Below are positions 1-9,941 of a stretch of DNA of 64,000 nucleotides, piece by piece. Source of the stretch: Melioribacteraceae bacterium (lineage in GTDB: Bacteria; Bacteroidota; Ignavibacteria; Ignavibacteriales; Melioribacteraceae). Location of the stretch: NCBI GenBank assembly GCA_016927595.1, contig JAFGMI010000049.1, positions 1 to 64,000 on the forward strand, read 5' to 3'. The stretch's first letter is position 1, and each line of letters begins with the position of its first letter. The notes under the pieces are model-generated. The model was not told the DNA's origin. It saw nothing but the letters and a program-made list of their open reading frames with translations, and made no database searches. Made by a program: the position numbers and the translations under genes.

Positions 1-105
1 GATGATAAGAATAAAACAACTTATTTAGAACAAGTGGATGCTTCTGATAATGGTGAAATTAATATTACTATCCAGCCTAACGGCGGTTTTGTGTTAAAGA
101 ATTAA
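1..105 (+). CDS. C-terminal end of an unidentified, probably secreted, protein (partial)
   Basis: The window opens inside a reading frame that encodes 34 residues and stops with TAA at 103-105. The tail ends in N-I-T-I-Q-P-N-G-G-F-V-L-K-N. That is the kind of final beta-strand seen in the C-terminal sandwich domains of many glycoside hydrolases, so a carbohydrate-active enzyme is plausible in this locus, but too little is left to name a family. It lies 82 bases upstream of the GH29 gene on the same strand and could be the preceding member of the same operon. Confidence 0.5.
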   Translation, partial: DDKNKTTYLEQVDASDNGEINITIQPNGGFVLKN

Positions 106-187
106 AAAAAGATGCGTGTTTGTATGTAACATTTATTTCGTTCGAATAGATCACAAGAGTCAATACATCTTCAATTGGGAAATATAT

Positions 188-2605
188 ATGAATTCAGCTA
201 AAATATTTTTGGTCGTATTTTTTCTAACTCTGTTAACTGCCGGAATTATTAGTGAGATTTCTGCTCAAACCCGTAAGCAGGAATTTCAACCTACCTTTGA
301 ATCTTTGGAAAAGGCTGATCCGGTTCCCGAGTGGTTTCAAGATGCTAAGTTCGGCATTTATTTTCATTGGGGTGTTTACTCTGTTCCGGCATATTCAAAC
401 GAATGGTATCCCCGTACAATGTACATAGAGGGGACTCCGGAAAATAAATACCATATTGAAAATTACGGCGATCCGTCACTATGGCCGTATAACTACTTTA
501 TAACCGGGGCAGAAGATAAAGAAGGAAACTTTGTTCAATTTGCACCCAAGCTAAAATCGGAAGGTGGAAAGTTTGATCCTGAAGAATGGGCACAGCTTTT
601 TGCTGATGCGGGCGCAAAATATGCAGGTCCTGTGGCTGAGCATCACGACGGCTTTTCGATGTGGGCTAGCATAGTTAATTCCTGGAACGCAAAAGATACG
701 GGACCGAAACTTGATCTTGTGGGTTTGTTAACCGATGCAATCCGTAAAAAAAATATGAAAATAATTCTTTCAATGCATCATGCCTATAACATTACGGGTT
801 ATTATGAAGCTGTGCCCCAAACAAATGATCCAAAGCTTCGGATACTTTACGGGCAGTTGGGAAAAGAAAAAAACGAAGCTATTTGGCTAGAAAAGCATAA
901 AGAAATTATAAGCATTTATGAACCTGATATTATTTGGCAGGATTTCAATTTACATGTTATTTCACAATCCGTTCTTCTTAAGTTTTTATCTTACTATTAT
1001 AACCAGGCATCGGAATGGAACAAGGAAGTAGTTGCTACTTATAAAGACGGTTTGAATACCAAGTGCGCAGTGCTTGACTATGAACGCGGAGGTCCTCCCG
1101 ATATTACTGAAAATTATTGGCTTACTGATGATGCTATTAGTTCCTCAAGTTGGTGCTATACTGAAGGAATTGGGTATTATTCTAAGAAACAAATTCTTCA
1201 CGGTTTTTTAGACAGGATAAGTAAAAACGGAAATTTACTTCTCAACATATCCCCCAAGGCGGATGGTTCAATACCTCAGGAACAAAAAGATATTTTACTT
1301 GCTATCGGCGCATGGCTGAAAAAATACGGTGAAGCGGTCTATGCAACACGCGCATGGAAAAGATACGGTGAAGGTCCCACAAAAATGGGAAGCGGGCATG
1401 GTATATTTACTGCCCCGGCAGAAGGAACTGCGGAAGATATTCGTTATACAAGATCGAAAGATAACTCAACACTTTATGCGATTTTACTCGGCTGGCAAAA
1501 TACTCAGAAAGAAGTTGTATTGAACTCATTATCGGTCGACAGAATTGATTTTACAAATCTGAAATCCGTTGAATTAATAAATGGTGAAGCCGGAAAATAT
1601 CTCCCGTTAAGTTTTAAACAAGATTCAAAGGGATTAACAGTTAGCTTGCCCGAACGTACTTTCGAAGAAATGGCATACGTTTTAAAGCTTAACTTTGCCG
1701 GTAAAATTCCTCCGTTTAATAACTACACAGATCTTAACTGTACTCCTGGTTATCATCTTGTACCGGGAGATAATTCGGGTAATTTAGTGCTTGGGTCGGA
1801 TTTAGTGCTGACTGATGAAAGAAAAAACACTTCAAATCAATGGAAGCTGGAATCTTTCGGTAAAGGATTTTATAAAATTCAAAATCGTAAAAATAATGAA
1901 AAGGTAATCGCGCTTAATACTTCTAATGATGGTTTGGAATTATCAGATTATAACGGTGACGACAATCAACACTGGAAAATTAATGATGCATATAATGATT
2001 TATACACAATTTTGAACAAACAATTTCCTAATATTATTTTATCCGTAAACTCAAATCCGGTTGAAGGAAGCAAAGCCGGATTGCTCAATTCTGCAAATGG
2101 TTCATCTTTTGTATGGAAACTTATTGAAGTATGCGAGATTAAACAAGAAGCTTTCAAACCTCATATCATACCGGGAATTATTGAAGCGGAGGATTATGAT
2201 ATCGGATGTCCTGATGATGCATATCTTGATTCAGACGAGGTAAATCAGGGCGGGAAATATCGTCCAATTGAAGGTGTGGATATTGACACCTGCTCTGAGG
2301 GTGGATATACGTTAGGCTGGATAAATGCCGGGGAGTGGGTCAAATATACGGTCAATGTGAGCAAGGATGCAACATACAAGATCTCATTTCATACAGCAAC
2401 TATTTCCGATAAGGCTGAGATGCATATCGAATGTGACGGTGAAAACAAAACAGGAATAATTTCTGTCCCAAATACAGCAGGATTTCAAAATTGGACTGAA
2501 ATAGAAAAAACGATTGGACTTAAAGCCGGTAAACAAATTTTGAAAATTGTTTTTGACGGCGGTCCGTTTAATCTTGATAAAATAGTTTTTGAAGAATTGA
2601 AATGA
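188..2605 (+). CDS. Secreted GH29 alpha-L-fucosidase with ricin-type lectin and CBM6 domains
   Basis: Predicted to release terminal alpha-L-fucose from plant or host glycans. Residues 1 to about 27 are a signal peptide. The GH29 barrel spans about 40-430 and shows K-F-G-I-Y-F-H-W-G-V-Y, the E-H-H-D-G-F-S-M-W motif, and I-I-W-Q-D-F with the expected nucleophile at D252. The family end block N-L-L-L-N-I-S-P-K-A-D-G is also present. A beta-trefoil (ricin/CBM13-like) domain covers about 515-650 and a CBM6 about 658-805. The frame is open from 116, but ATG 188 starts directly at the signal peptide and is preferred. There is no T9SS tail, unlike most secreted enzymes downstream, so it may stay periplasmic or leave by another route. 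The family call is firm; the substrate (xyloglucan, pectin or other fucosylated glycan) is not shown. Confidence 0.9.
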   Translation: MNSAKIFLVVFFLTLLTAGIISEISAQTRKQEFQPTFESLEKADPVPEWFQDAKFGIYFHWGVYSVPAYSNEWYPRTMYIEGTPENKYHIENYGDPSLWPYNYFITGAEDKEGNFVQFAPKLKSEGGKFDPEEWAQLFADAGAKYAGPVAEHHDGFSMWASIVNSWNAKDTGPKLDLVGLLTDAIRKKNMKIILSMHHAYNITGYYEAVPQTNDPKLRILYGQLGKEKNEAIWLEKHKEIISIYEPDIIWQDFNLHVISQSVLLKFLSYYYNQASEWNKEVVATYKDGLNTKCAVLDYERGGPPDITENYWLTDDAISSSSWCYTEGIGYYSKKQILHGFLDRISKNGNLLLNISPKADGSIPQEQKDILLAIGAWLKKYGEAVYATRAWKRYGEGPTKMGSGHGIFTAPAEGTAEDIRYTRSKDNSTLYAILLGWQNTQKEVVLNSLSVDRIDFTNLKSVELINGEAGKYLPLSFKQDSKGLTVSLPERTFEEMAYVLKLNFAGKIPPFNNYTDLNCTPGYHLVPGDNSGNLVLGSDLVLTDERKNTSNQWKLESFGKGFYKIQNRKNNEKVIALNTSNDGLELSDYNGDDNQHWKINDAYNDLYTILNKQFPNIILSVNSNPVEGSKAGLLNSANGSSFVWKLIEVCEIKQEAFKPHIIPGIIEAEDYDIGCPDDAYLDSDEVNQGGKYRPIEGVDIDTCSEGGYTLGWINAGEWVKYTVNVSKDATYKISFHTATISDKAEMHIECDGENKTGIISVPNTAGFQNWTEIEKTIGLKAGKQILKIVFDGGPFNLDKIVFEELK

Positions 2606-2700
2606 ATATTGTGAATGAAATGCATTTTGCATTCATAAACATATAGTAAAATGGGCTCGGGAATTTAAATGAATTAGCTCAGTTATTATTGATAAACAAC

Positions 2701-2927
2701 TGGAAAATAATTACTTCGGATATAATTAGTAGTTCAGGTACATTTGCCGGAACTGCTGAAGTTAGTTTGATCAATGTTGAATCGTTCGATGAACCGTTTT
2801 TCTATGACATAAAGAACACTATGAGCCTGTAATTAAGGAGATTAAAGTTGACGGGAATAAGTTTACATGCTCTTTTCCGGCTCATTCTTTTACACAGATT
2901 AAAGTCGGGATTAAAAGAAATAATTAA
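2701..2927 (+). pseudogene. Remnant of a GH51-like alpha-L-arabinofuranosidase C-terminus, frameshifted
   Basis: The 472-base gap between the GH29 and protease genes is not empty. Frame 1 from 2701 reads W-K-I-I-T-S-D and then A-E-V-S-L-I-N-V-E-S-F-D-E-P. A one-base shift near 2820 continues as Y-E-P-V-I-K-E-I-K-V-D-G-N-K-F, then F-P-A-H-S-F-T-Q-I-K-V, and stops with TAA at 2925-2927. This order resembles the C-terminal sandwich of bacterial GH51 arabinofuranosidases (N-T-F-..-P-..-V-.-P, then V-D-G-N-.-F and P-A-H-S-F-T). Stop codons stand upstream (2644-2649) and no catalytic domain remains. It is probably what is left of a lost arabinoxylan gene. The family assignment is from memory of the motif only. 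Confidence 0.5.
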
Positions 2928-3009
2928 GATTTGAATTGAAGAATAGAAGTGATCCGATAGAGCGGTTATAGTATATATGCAGTTAGAGAATCCGGTATTC
3001 TGCAGAAAG

Positions 3010-3048
3010 GACGACGTTAACAGTAGTAATATGCAGATATTCGTCGTC
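3010..3048. repeat. Inverted repeat upstream of the S8 protease gene
   Basis: GACGACG at 3010-3016 is matched by CGTCGTC at 3042-3048 with 25 bases between, 30 bases before the protease start. It could be an mRNA hairpin or a paired protein-binding site. The arms are only 7 bases, so chance is possible. Confidence 0.2.
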
Positions 3049-3077
3049 TCAACAAACTAAGTTTTTAGGATACTTTA

Positions 3078-5951
3078 ATGGAAAATTTATTCCTGTTTTT
3101 AGAATTGATTGCTGTCCCTATAGGATTATGTTTTCTGTATATTCAAATATTCAGCAGAAAATATTGCCTTATTTTTCTCTCTATAACTTTGTCGATCTCA
3201 TCGCTCTCAGCCCAGCAAGTAATTCAGGAAGGTAAGACTTTATATCTTTCAAACACACTAGTGGTAAAAATGAAAAGCGGTACCACACCGGCACTGCTAA
3301 ACAATATTTTGGCAAATTATTCCATAAATAGTGCAAAGGAAATATATCCATCAAATGACAAATTAAATAAATTTAGAAATACAGAAATTTTAACCGGCAT
3401 TTATCTTATTAAATATAATTCAACGGAAGATCCGGCTGGATTTGCATCGAAAGTGGCAAAACTACCCGGGGTATTATGGGCTGAGCCTAAATATGTTCGG
3501 CGGATATGTTATTTTCCTTCTGATTCACTATTCCAGAATGGCAAGCAGGAATATCTCGCACAAATAGGTGCGATGAATGCCTGGGATAAAACTACTGGGA
3601 ATAAGAAAGTAATAATTGCTGTTATAGATACTGGTGTCGATTGGCTACATCCGGATCTGGCTGCAAATATTTATATGGAAAATGGCTTTCTTATTCCGGG
3701 CTCAGATCTTGGAGGGCTAAACGGAATACCGGACGACGATCCACTGGAAGATGCAGACTCTAGTAATCATTATCACGGTACTCTTGTTGCGGGAATCGCA
3801 AGTGCGGTAACTGATAACAAAATCGGGGTTGCATCCATTGGTTTTAATTGCTCTATCCTACCGGTAAAAGTAACGAAGGATAATTCCCGGATAAACGGCG
3901 TGCCAAACATTCTGTATGGATTCGAAGGTATTAAATGGGCTGTTGATCATGGTGCGAAAATAATTAATTGTAGCTGGGGAGGATATCCTTATTCTTCTTA
4001 TGAACAATCTGTAATTGACTATGCAGTCGCTAATGATGCGGTTGTAGTTGCCTCTTACGGTAATGATTCATCGAATACCTGTTTTTATCCTGCCGCTTAT
4101 AAGGGTGTTTTATCAGTAGGCTGGGCAAATACAGGTATTGGGGTCAAAACTATAAATCCGGCGGCAAATTATGGTGAAAGAATAAAAGTGTTTGCACCGG
4201 GCACGGCAATTTTCTCAACCTGGCAGCGTCCTTCAGAATCATCAGAAGGAATTTATAATGAAGGCAGCGGGTCGTCTTTATCGGCACCTCTTGTGAGTGG
4301 ACTTGCCGGTCTGGTGTGGTCAAAATTTCCTTTTTTTACTTCAAGGCAGGTTTTAGAACGTATAAGAGTAACTTCTGATTTTATCGATGATTATCGTGAA
4401 AGCTCGCTCAGGAATTTGCTTGGACATGGTCTGATTAATGCATCCCGTGCGGTTGATGAAAACATAAAAGCTATATCGGTCCGTGCAGATAGTATACATT
4501 TTGTTGGCAGTGGAAACCAGGAAGGAATTTTTGGACCAGGTGAGGAAATTACCGTTGAAGTTGATTTTACAAATTACCTTTCAGCTGTTAATAACGTCGT
4601 AGTTACATTAATCTCAACAGACAAATATATAACAATTAAGAACAGCACATTCAATACCGGGCAAATGGGTGCTCTCACAACTATATCGAATGAGTCGAAT
4701 GAATTTAAATTCAGAATCGCTCAAAACGCACCGGATAATCACACGGTACATTTATTGCTGGAATATTCCGATGGAGAAGGTTATTACGATTTTCAATGGA
4801 CAACTATGAAAGTTACGAATACCTTCTACACGCTTTCGAATAATAATTATACATTAACCGTGACAAGCAAAGGCACATTAGGCTTTAGTGATTTCCCTTA
4901 TAATCTTGTTGGCGAAGGCTTTAAATACGCGAGCAGCGAGAATTTGCTTTTCGAGGGAGCATTTATGTACGGAACAAGCTCAACCCGGGTTATGAATGCA
5001 GCTCGTATTCTTTATCAGCAAAAAAATGATTTTAAGTTCATCGCTCCTATAAAAACATGGTCGGATGAAGATACATATATCGGGATCACCTATTTCTCCG
5101 ATGCTGGTGCCGGGAAAAATGCTTTAGGCATAGAAACAACTCAAACATCCGTAAGTTATTCGCAGGGTTCAGAAAGCAAATATATCCTGCTAATAAGTAG
5201 CCTAAATAATATTACCTCTAATGATATCAAACAGCTGTATGCCGGATATTTTATTGACTGGAACATTCCCGATAGTAACAGCCAGCAGGATACTACTTAC
5301 TTCGACAATGTTTATAAAACAGCTATCGCCTGCGATATAAACGATACTTCCGCACCTTATACTGCGATGGCATTAATATCAGCGGAAAACGATTTTGGTT
5401 TTTACGCAATTGATAATAATTCAACATCCGGACCTGTCCAAATAGGTGATTCTGATGGATTTACTGATGCCGAAAAATGGTACGCATTGTCAAACGGTGT
5501 AAAACAGTCATCAGCAGGTATTGGCGATATTTCGTATGTTATCTCCGGAGGTCCTTACGATATCCCTGCCGGTCAAGACGTAGTAGTTAAATTTGCAATG
5601 GCAGCCGGTTCAACACTCCAGGAAGTACATGACGCAATTAAGTCATGCAGGCAGAGATTTGGCATCGAACCGGTAGAAACAAAGCCTCTTGTTTTCCGGC
5701 TTTTTCAGAATTATCCTAATCCCTTTAACACGGAGACAACAATAAAATATTATATTGCTAAAACATCGGCAGTAACCCTGAAAATTTATGATATACTGGG
5801 AAGAGAAGTAAGAACATTGGTAAAGGAAAACAAAGCGCCAGGCGAATATACTGCAAAACTTATTGGTGCAAGATTAAGCAGCGGAGTTTATTACTATACA
5901 TTGCAGGCAGGCAATTTTATACAGGCGAGAAAATTAGTCTTGCTTAAGTGA
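3078..5951 (+). CDS. Secreted subtilisin-like (S8) serine protease with T9SS sorting domain
   Basis: A 957-residue precursor of an extracellular protease. A hydrophobic export signal ends near S-L-S-A-Q-Q (about residue 47). A propeptide-like region (about 55-140) is followed by the S8 domain. The catalytic triad is visible: D184 in A-V-I-D-T-G-V-D, H233 in H-Y-H-G-T, and S400 in G-S-S-L-S-A-P (the usual G-T-S-M-A-x-P, altered at two places). A long beta-sandwich region follows, and the last 80 residues are a T9SS tail (N-Y-P-N-P-F at about 878-883, ending in a basic-hydrophobic K-L-V-L-L-K). The N-terminus is unusually long for a signal peptide and has two hydrophobic stretches (about 3-24 and 29-44); a later non-ATG start is possible. 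Its role in the xylan locus is unclear: it could process other secreted proteins or degrade cell-wall protein. Confidence 0.88.
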   Translation: MENLFLFLELIAVPIGLCFLYIQIFSRKYCLIFLSITLSISSLSAQQVIQEGKTLYLSNTLVVKMKSGTTPALLNNILANYSINSAKEIYPSNDKLNKFRNTEILTGIYLIKYNSTEDPAGFASKVAKLPGVLWAEPKYVRRICYFPSDSLFQNGKQEYLAQIGAMNAWDKTTGNKKVIIAVIDTGVDWLHPDLAANIYMENGFLIPGSDLGGLNGIPDDDPLEDADSSNHYHGTLVAGIASAVTDNKIGVASIGFNCSILPVKVTKDNSRINGVPNILYGFEGIKWAVDHGAKIINCSWGGYPYSSYEQSVIDYAVANDAVVVASYGNDSSNTCFYPAAYKGVLSVGWANTGIGVKTINPAANYGERIKVFAPGTAIFSTWQRPSESSEGIYNEGSGSSLSAPLVSGLAGLVWSKFPFFTSRQVLERIRVTSDFIDDYRESSLRNLLGHGLINASRAVDENIKAISVRADSIHFVGSGNQEGIFGPGEEITVEVDFTNYLSAVNNVVVTLISTDKYITIKNSTFNTGQMGALTTISNESNEFKFRIAQNAPDNHTVHLLLEYSDGEGYYDFQWTTMKVTNTFYTLSNNNYTLTVTSKGTLGFSDFPYNLVGEGFKYASSENLLFEGAFMYGTSSTRVMNAARILYQQKNDFKFIAPIKTWSDEDTYIGITYFSDAGAGKNALGIETTQTSVSYSQGSESKYILLISSLNNITSNDIKQLYAGYFIDWNIPDSNSQQDTTYFDNVYKTAIACDINDTSAPYTAMALISAENDFGFYAIDNNSTSGPVQIGDSDGFTDAEKWYALSNGVKQSSAGIGDISYVISGGPYDIPAGQDVVVKFAMAAGSTLQEVHDAIKSCRQRFGIEPVETKPLVFRLFQNYPNPFNTETTIKYYIAKTSAVTLKIYDILGREVRTLVKENKAPGEYTAKLIGARLSSGVYYYTLQAGNFIQARKLVLLK

Positions 5952-6185
5952 AAGTAATTATAGAAGACAATATGACATAATAAAGAAAATAAATTGAGTT
6001 TTACGAGAAAACTATTTCGGGTAAAATAATCACTTTATGAATTTATGATCTGAACAAATTTCCGGAGAATTTATTCACCGGACACCGGGTTTAACTGACG
6101 GTTAACAGCGTCTGAAATTTAATAGAATAAATTTAAAATTTGAAAAATATTTAAAACATAGATAAATAAAAATAAGGGTGAAGTA

Positions 6186-8834
6186 ATGAGAACCATGAAT
6201 CCAGGAAATAATGAATTGAAAGGATCGCATCAGAATTTAATCAGGCGTTCATTCAAATCCTTAAAACTAACGCCAGCTGCTTCAATGTTGGCAGTATTAT
6301 TTCTATTAGTTAACAGTTCTGTTTTTAGTCAATTGTTAAAGTTGAATGATCAGGAATATTTCGAAACGGCTGGCGTTAATGTATTGGTCTTCAGCAACCA
6401 GTATAATGGTTTCTTCTTTGACGAAAAAACTGCAGGTATTGAAATAATTCACCATGGTGTAAGAACAGCCACAGGTGGAGCTGTGCGGCTGCAGAATACT
6501 CCTGAACAATGGGACTTAGTTCCGTCCGTTGTAGAACGGAAAGCAGATAAGAAAAATAACAGCATTGATGTGGTTTTGCGTTACGAGGAATTTGATTTTA
6601 ATTCGAGGATCAATGTTACTTCAGAAGATAATGCTGTAGTAATAAGTGTTTTCCTGGATAAACCACTTCCTGCAAAACTGGAAGGCAATGCCGGATTTAA
6701 CCTGGAATTTCTGCCTTCGGCTTATTTTGAGAAACTATATATGATTGATAATATTCCTGCTAATTTCCCCAGGTATCCGTCTGGCACCACGAAAGTTGAA
6801 GCGATAAGTAACAAAATAATTCAGTTTGCAGGACATAGCACATTTGACGACAGGGGACGAGGGGAATTTATTGTGCCTCAACCTCTTGCAACCGGCAAAA
6901 CGATTTTATTAGCTCCTGAAGATCCGGAATGCTTTGTTAAAATAAAAAGTATGGATGCAGATCTGATGTTATTCGACGGTCGTAACCTCGCACAGAACGG
7001 GTGGTTTATACTACGCAGTTTAATTCCTGCAAAAAAGACCGGGAAAGTGTTGAGCTGGTCTATTGCACCGAATGCTATACCGAACTGGATCAGAACGCCT
7101 AATATTGGATTTTCGCAGGTCGGCTATACCCCGGATCAGGAAAAAATTGCGATTATAGAGTTAGATCAGAATGATACTCATTTAGCAACAGCATCCCTTT
7201 TTCAGATACAGCAGAATGGCGAGCAGATTGAAAAATTCAGAGGCGAAGTAAATGTTTGGGGGAAATACCTTCGTTATAATTATGCAAAGTTCGATTTCAG
7301 TACAGTAAAAGAAACAGGTATTTATTATATACAATACGGTAATCAGAAAACCAACAGTTTCAAAATAAGCAATGATGTATACGATGATGTTTGGTCTCCG
7401 ACCCTGGATGTTTGGTTTCCAGTACAAATGGATCACATGAAAGTAAACGAGGCATACAGGACATGGCATGGCGCTCCGTACCTCGATGATTGCCTTCAGG
7501 CTCCTCTTAATGCACAGCATTTCGACGGATACAGAATGGGTGATACAACTGATACTAAATACAAACCGTTGGAACGAATCCCCAACATGGCTGTCGGCGG
7601 CTGGTTCGATGCTGGTGATTTTGACATTCAAACCGGCTCGCATAATGGAGTGGTATCAAGTTTTGTGGATATCTGGGAAGAGTTTAAAGTTGTTAGGGAT
7701 CAAACGTATATTGATCAGAAAACCCGTTATGTAGATATTCATCGCCCGGATGGAACACCGGATATATTACAGCAGCTTGAACATGGTACTTTAAACTTAG
7801 TTGCTCAATGCGAAAACATCGGACACCCTGTCAGAGGAATTGTTGTACCTGAACTGCATCAATATCATCATCTCGGTGACGCGGTAACCGGAACTGATAA
7901 TCTGCCTTACAATTCAAACTTAAAACCATATGAAACCGACGGTAAATCAAGTGGAACCCCTGATGACCGCTGGGCGTTTACAACCCGTTCGCCGTTTCTG
8001 GATTATCAGACAGCCGCATCCCTGGCTCAGGCGAGCAGAGCGCTGAAGGGCTACAATGATGATCTGGCTGAAAGAAGTCTGGTAAATGCAATTAGATTAT
8101 TAGAGGAAGCTGATGAGTCGATGAAAAAACCAACTGATAGCGAAAATCCTTTTATGAGAAGGTGGTTCAGGGGTGTTGATGTAAATGCTGCTCTTCAGCT
8201 TTATATCACAACAAGGGAGAAGAAATATGCCGACAGGTTCCTGGACAGGATCTGGGCATTGCTCGAGGAACCATTGGAAGGATTGGAATTCGGACAAATA
8301 TTCTTCGCAAGCAGAAGACTAAATCCTGCATTAAAAGCCGTTCCATATATGGATGATAGATACAAAGAAAAACTGAGAGATCATGTTGCTAAGTTTAAAG
8401 AAACAGTAGACGAAATGGATAAGGAAAATCCTTATGGAGTGCCTATTGCCTCAGGTGGCTGGGGTGGCAGCGGAAGTGTTGTGAATTCAGCTATCACAAA
8501 CTATTACGCGTATAAAGCTTATCCCGAAATAATGAGTAAGGAAGATGTTATAAGAGGTATTAATTATATTTTCGGCTGTCATCCGTATTCCAATATTTCC
8601 TTTGTAAATGCTGTCGGGACGCGTTCTAAAAAAGTTGCTTATGGTACTAACCGGGCGGATTTCACAACGATTGCAGGCGGTATTGTACCCGGTGTAATGC
8701 TTTTGAAACCTGACTTTCTTGAAAATAAAGATGATTGGCCGTTTCTTTGGGGTGAAAATGAAGTTACAATAACAGGCAGTGCGGAATTTATTTACCTTGC
8801 AAACGCTGTTTATGATTTACTGAACCAAAGGTGA
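6186..8834 (+). CDS. GH9 glycoside hydrolase with N-terminal Ig-like domain
   Basis: A secreted GH9 enzyme, the family of inverting endoglucanases and some exo-beta-glucosidases or glucosaminidases. A signal sequence lies at about 25-48 behind a basic start. An unassigned beta-rich domain (about 50-300) precedes the cellulase Ig-like domain that begins at F-S-Q-V-G-Y (about 307). The catalytic (alpha/alpha)6 domain runs from about 400 to 882. The base motif G-W-F-D-A-G-D-F is at 472-479 (D475 and D478), and the acid is in G-E-N-E-V-T-I-T (E859 expected). A ribosome site AAGGGTG lies about 6 bases before ATG 6186. There is no T9SS tail. The natural substrate (beta-glucan, xyloglucan backbone or cello-oligosaccharides) cannot be read from sequence; its presence suggests the locus handles whole plant cell wall rather than xylan only. 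Confidence 0.88.
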   Translation: MRTMNPGNNELKGSHQNLIRRSFKSLKLTPAASMLAVLFLLVNSSVFSQLLKLNDQEYFETAGVNVLVFSNQYNGFFFDEKTAGIEIIHHGVRTATGGAVRLQNTPEQWDLVPSVVERKADKKNNSIDVVLRYEEFDFNSRINVTSEDNAVVISVFLDKPLPAKLEGNAGFNLEFLPSAYFEKLYMIDNIPANFPRYPSGTTKVEAISNKIIQFAGHSTFDDRGRGEFIVPQPLATGKTILLAPEDPECFVKIKSMDADLMLFDGRNLAQNGWFILRSLIPAKKTGKVLSWSIAPNAIPNWIRTPNIGFSQVGYTPDQEKIAIIELDQNDTHLATASLFQIQQNGEQIEKFRGEVNVWGKYLRYNYAKFDFSTVKETGIYYIQYGNQKTNSFKISNDVYDDVWSPTLDVWFPVQMDHMKVNEAYRTWHGAPYLDDCLQAPLNAQHFDGYRMGDTTDTKYKPLERIPNMAVGGWFDAGDFDIQTGSHNGVVSSFVDIWEEFKVVRDQTYIDQKTRYVDIHRPDGTPDILQQLEHGTLNLVAQCENIGHPVRGIVVPELHQYHHLGDAVTGTDNLPYNSNLKPYETDGKSSGTPDDRWAFTTRSPFLDYQTAASLAQASRALKGYNDDLAERSLVNAIRLLEEADESMKKPTDSENPFMRRWFRGVDVNAALQLYITTREKKYADRFLDRIWALLEEPLEGLEFGQIFFASRRLNPALKAVPYMDDRYKEKLRDHVAKFKETVDEMDKENPYGVPIASGGWGGSGSVVNSAITNYYAYKAYPEIMSKEDVIRGINYIFGCHPYSNISFVNAVGTRSKKVAYGTNRADFTTIAGGIVPGVMLLKPDFLENKDDWPFLWGENEVTITGSAEFIYLANAVYDLLNQR

Positions 8835-8900
8835 TTTTGTTTTTATAGTATAAAATAAATTGATTCTATTTTATTTTGGAAAATATATGGAGAAATTAAT

Positions 8901-9941
8901 ATGGGCTTTCCACTTTTTATTTCTTTCACACTTACAAATGCATGCAATCTACGCTGCAGTATGTGCGGTCAATGGAGCGATTCGGGTTATGTTAGAAATA
9001 AGATTGTTGATGTTAATCCGGGATTAAATGTGGATGACTGGAAAAGTCTTGTTGATGAAATATCAGGTCATAAAATAAGATTTATTTTAATAAGAGGGGG
9101 AGAACCGTTTCTTTATCCGGGTATAATGGATCTGTTAGAATATATAAACGGCAAAGGCATATTTATGTCAATTGATACGAACGGGACGGTTATTAATAAG
9201 TATGCTGCCGGTCTTGTAAAATTGGGGAATATGCACATTACTTTCTCAGTTGACGGACCGGAACATATTCACGATGAAGTACGGGGTATGCAAGGAAGTT
9301 TTAATAAAATAAAAGAGAACATTGCTTTATTCAATAAACTTGAGAATGAAAGCAGCAAAAAAATAAGCAAGAGCATTTGTTTTACAATAAGTAAATATTC
9401 GTATAAAGGATTAGGGGAAATGCCCGCAGTTGCAAGAGATATGGGAATAACATCCATCAGTATAGTCCCGTCTTACTATTTCTCTGCTGAAACCGGTGAA
9501 AAATATGAGTCTGAGTTTAGAGATATTTTTAAATCGGATACTTATTCCTGGAGAGGATTTCATCAGAATGGATCGGGGATTGACTTTAATGTATTTGAAA
9601 AAGAATATGCAAAATATATTTCTGCACTTGACGGTATAGAGAACTACCCGTTTATGCCCTTCGGACTTGATCAGTATAAAATGTGGTTTGAAAGCACCGA
9701 TACAGTGGTCGGATCTTCGGAATGCATGAATGTTGAAAAATTAATGGATATACAGCCTAACGGTGATGCCAATTTCTGTATCGATTTTCCTGACTACTCC
9801 ATTGGTAATGTTAAAGAAATGTCCATTGAAGAAATCTGGAATGGCGAAAAAGCAAATTTTTTCAGAAAGTATAGAAGGGAAAAGCCGCTGGCTGTCTGTT
9901 ACAGATGCGGTGCTAAATACTGTTCGGAGATAGAAGAATAA
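8901..9941 (+). CDS. Radical SAM protein with SPASM-like C-terminal cysteine region
   Basis: A cytosolic iron-sulfur enzyme of 346 residues. The radical SAM cluster is C15-x3-C19-x2-C22 in N-A-C-N-L-R-C-S-M-C, almost at the start. R-G-G-E-P-F and S-I-D-T-N-G-T follow as expected for S-adenosylmethionine binding. The C-terminus has the SPASM pattern: a C in S-S-E-C-M-N, P-N-G-D-A-N-F-C, and the cluster C-Y-R-C-G-A-K-Y-C at the end, for one or two auxiliary 4Fe-4S clusters. The family includes peptide-modifying enzymes, sulfatase maturases and many unknowns. No precursor peptide or sulfatase is seen next to it. It starts 67 bases after the GH9 gene with GGAGA before the ATG, and the next gene is GH43, so it may be co-transcribed. 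Function unknown. Confidence 0.8.
   Translation: MGFPLFISFTLTNACNLRCSMCGQWSDSGYVRNKIVDVNPGLNVDDWKSLVDEISGHKIRFILIRGGEPFLYPGIMDLLEYINGKGIFMSIDTNGTVINKYAAGLVKLGNMHITFSVDGPEHIHDEVRGMQGSFNKIKENIALFNKLENESSKKISKSICFTISKYSYKGLGEMPAVARDMGITSISIVPSYYFSAETGEKYESEFRDIFKSDTYSWRGFHQNGSGIDFNVFEKEYAKYISALDGIENYPFMPFGLDQYKMWFESTDTVVGSSECMNVEKLMDIQPNGDANFCIDFPDYSIGNVKEMSIEEIWNGEKANFFRKYRREKPLAVCYRCGAKYCSEIEE

Noticed and set aside
2619-2633. AATGCA-TTT-TGCATT hairpin after the GH29 gene as a terminator
   Set aside because: Six-base AT-rich stem without a following T-run; too weak to call.
6091-6105. TTAAC...GTTAA repeat upstream of GH9 as an operator
   Set aside because: Arms of only five bases and an AT-rich setting make chance likely, and no second copy was found.
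7182-7643. 153-codon minus-strand open frame inside the GH9 gene
   Set aside because: It lies fully within a well-supported gene, has no ribosome site or recognised domain, and reads like antisense of coding sequence.
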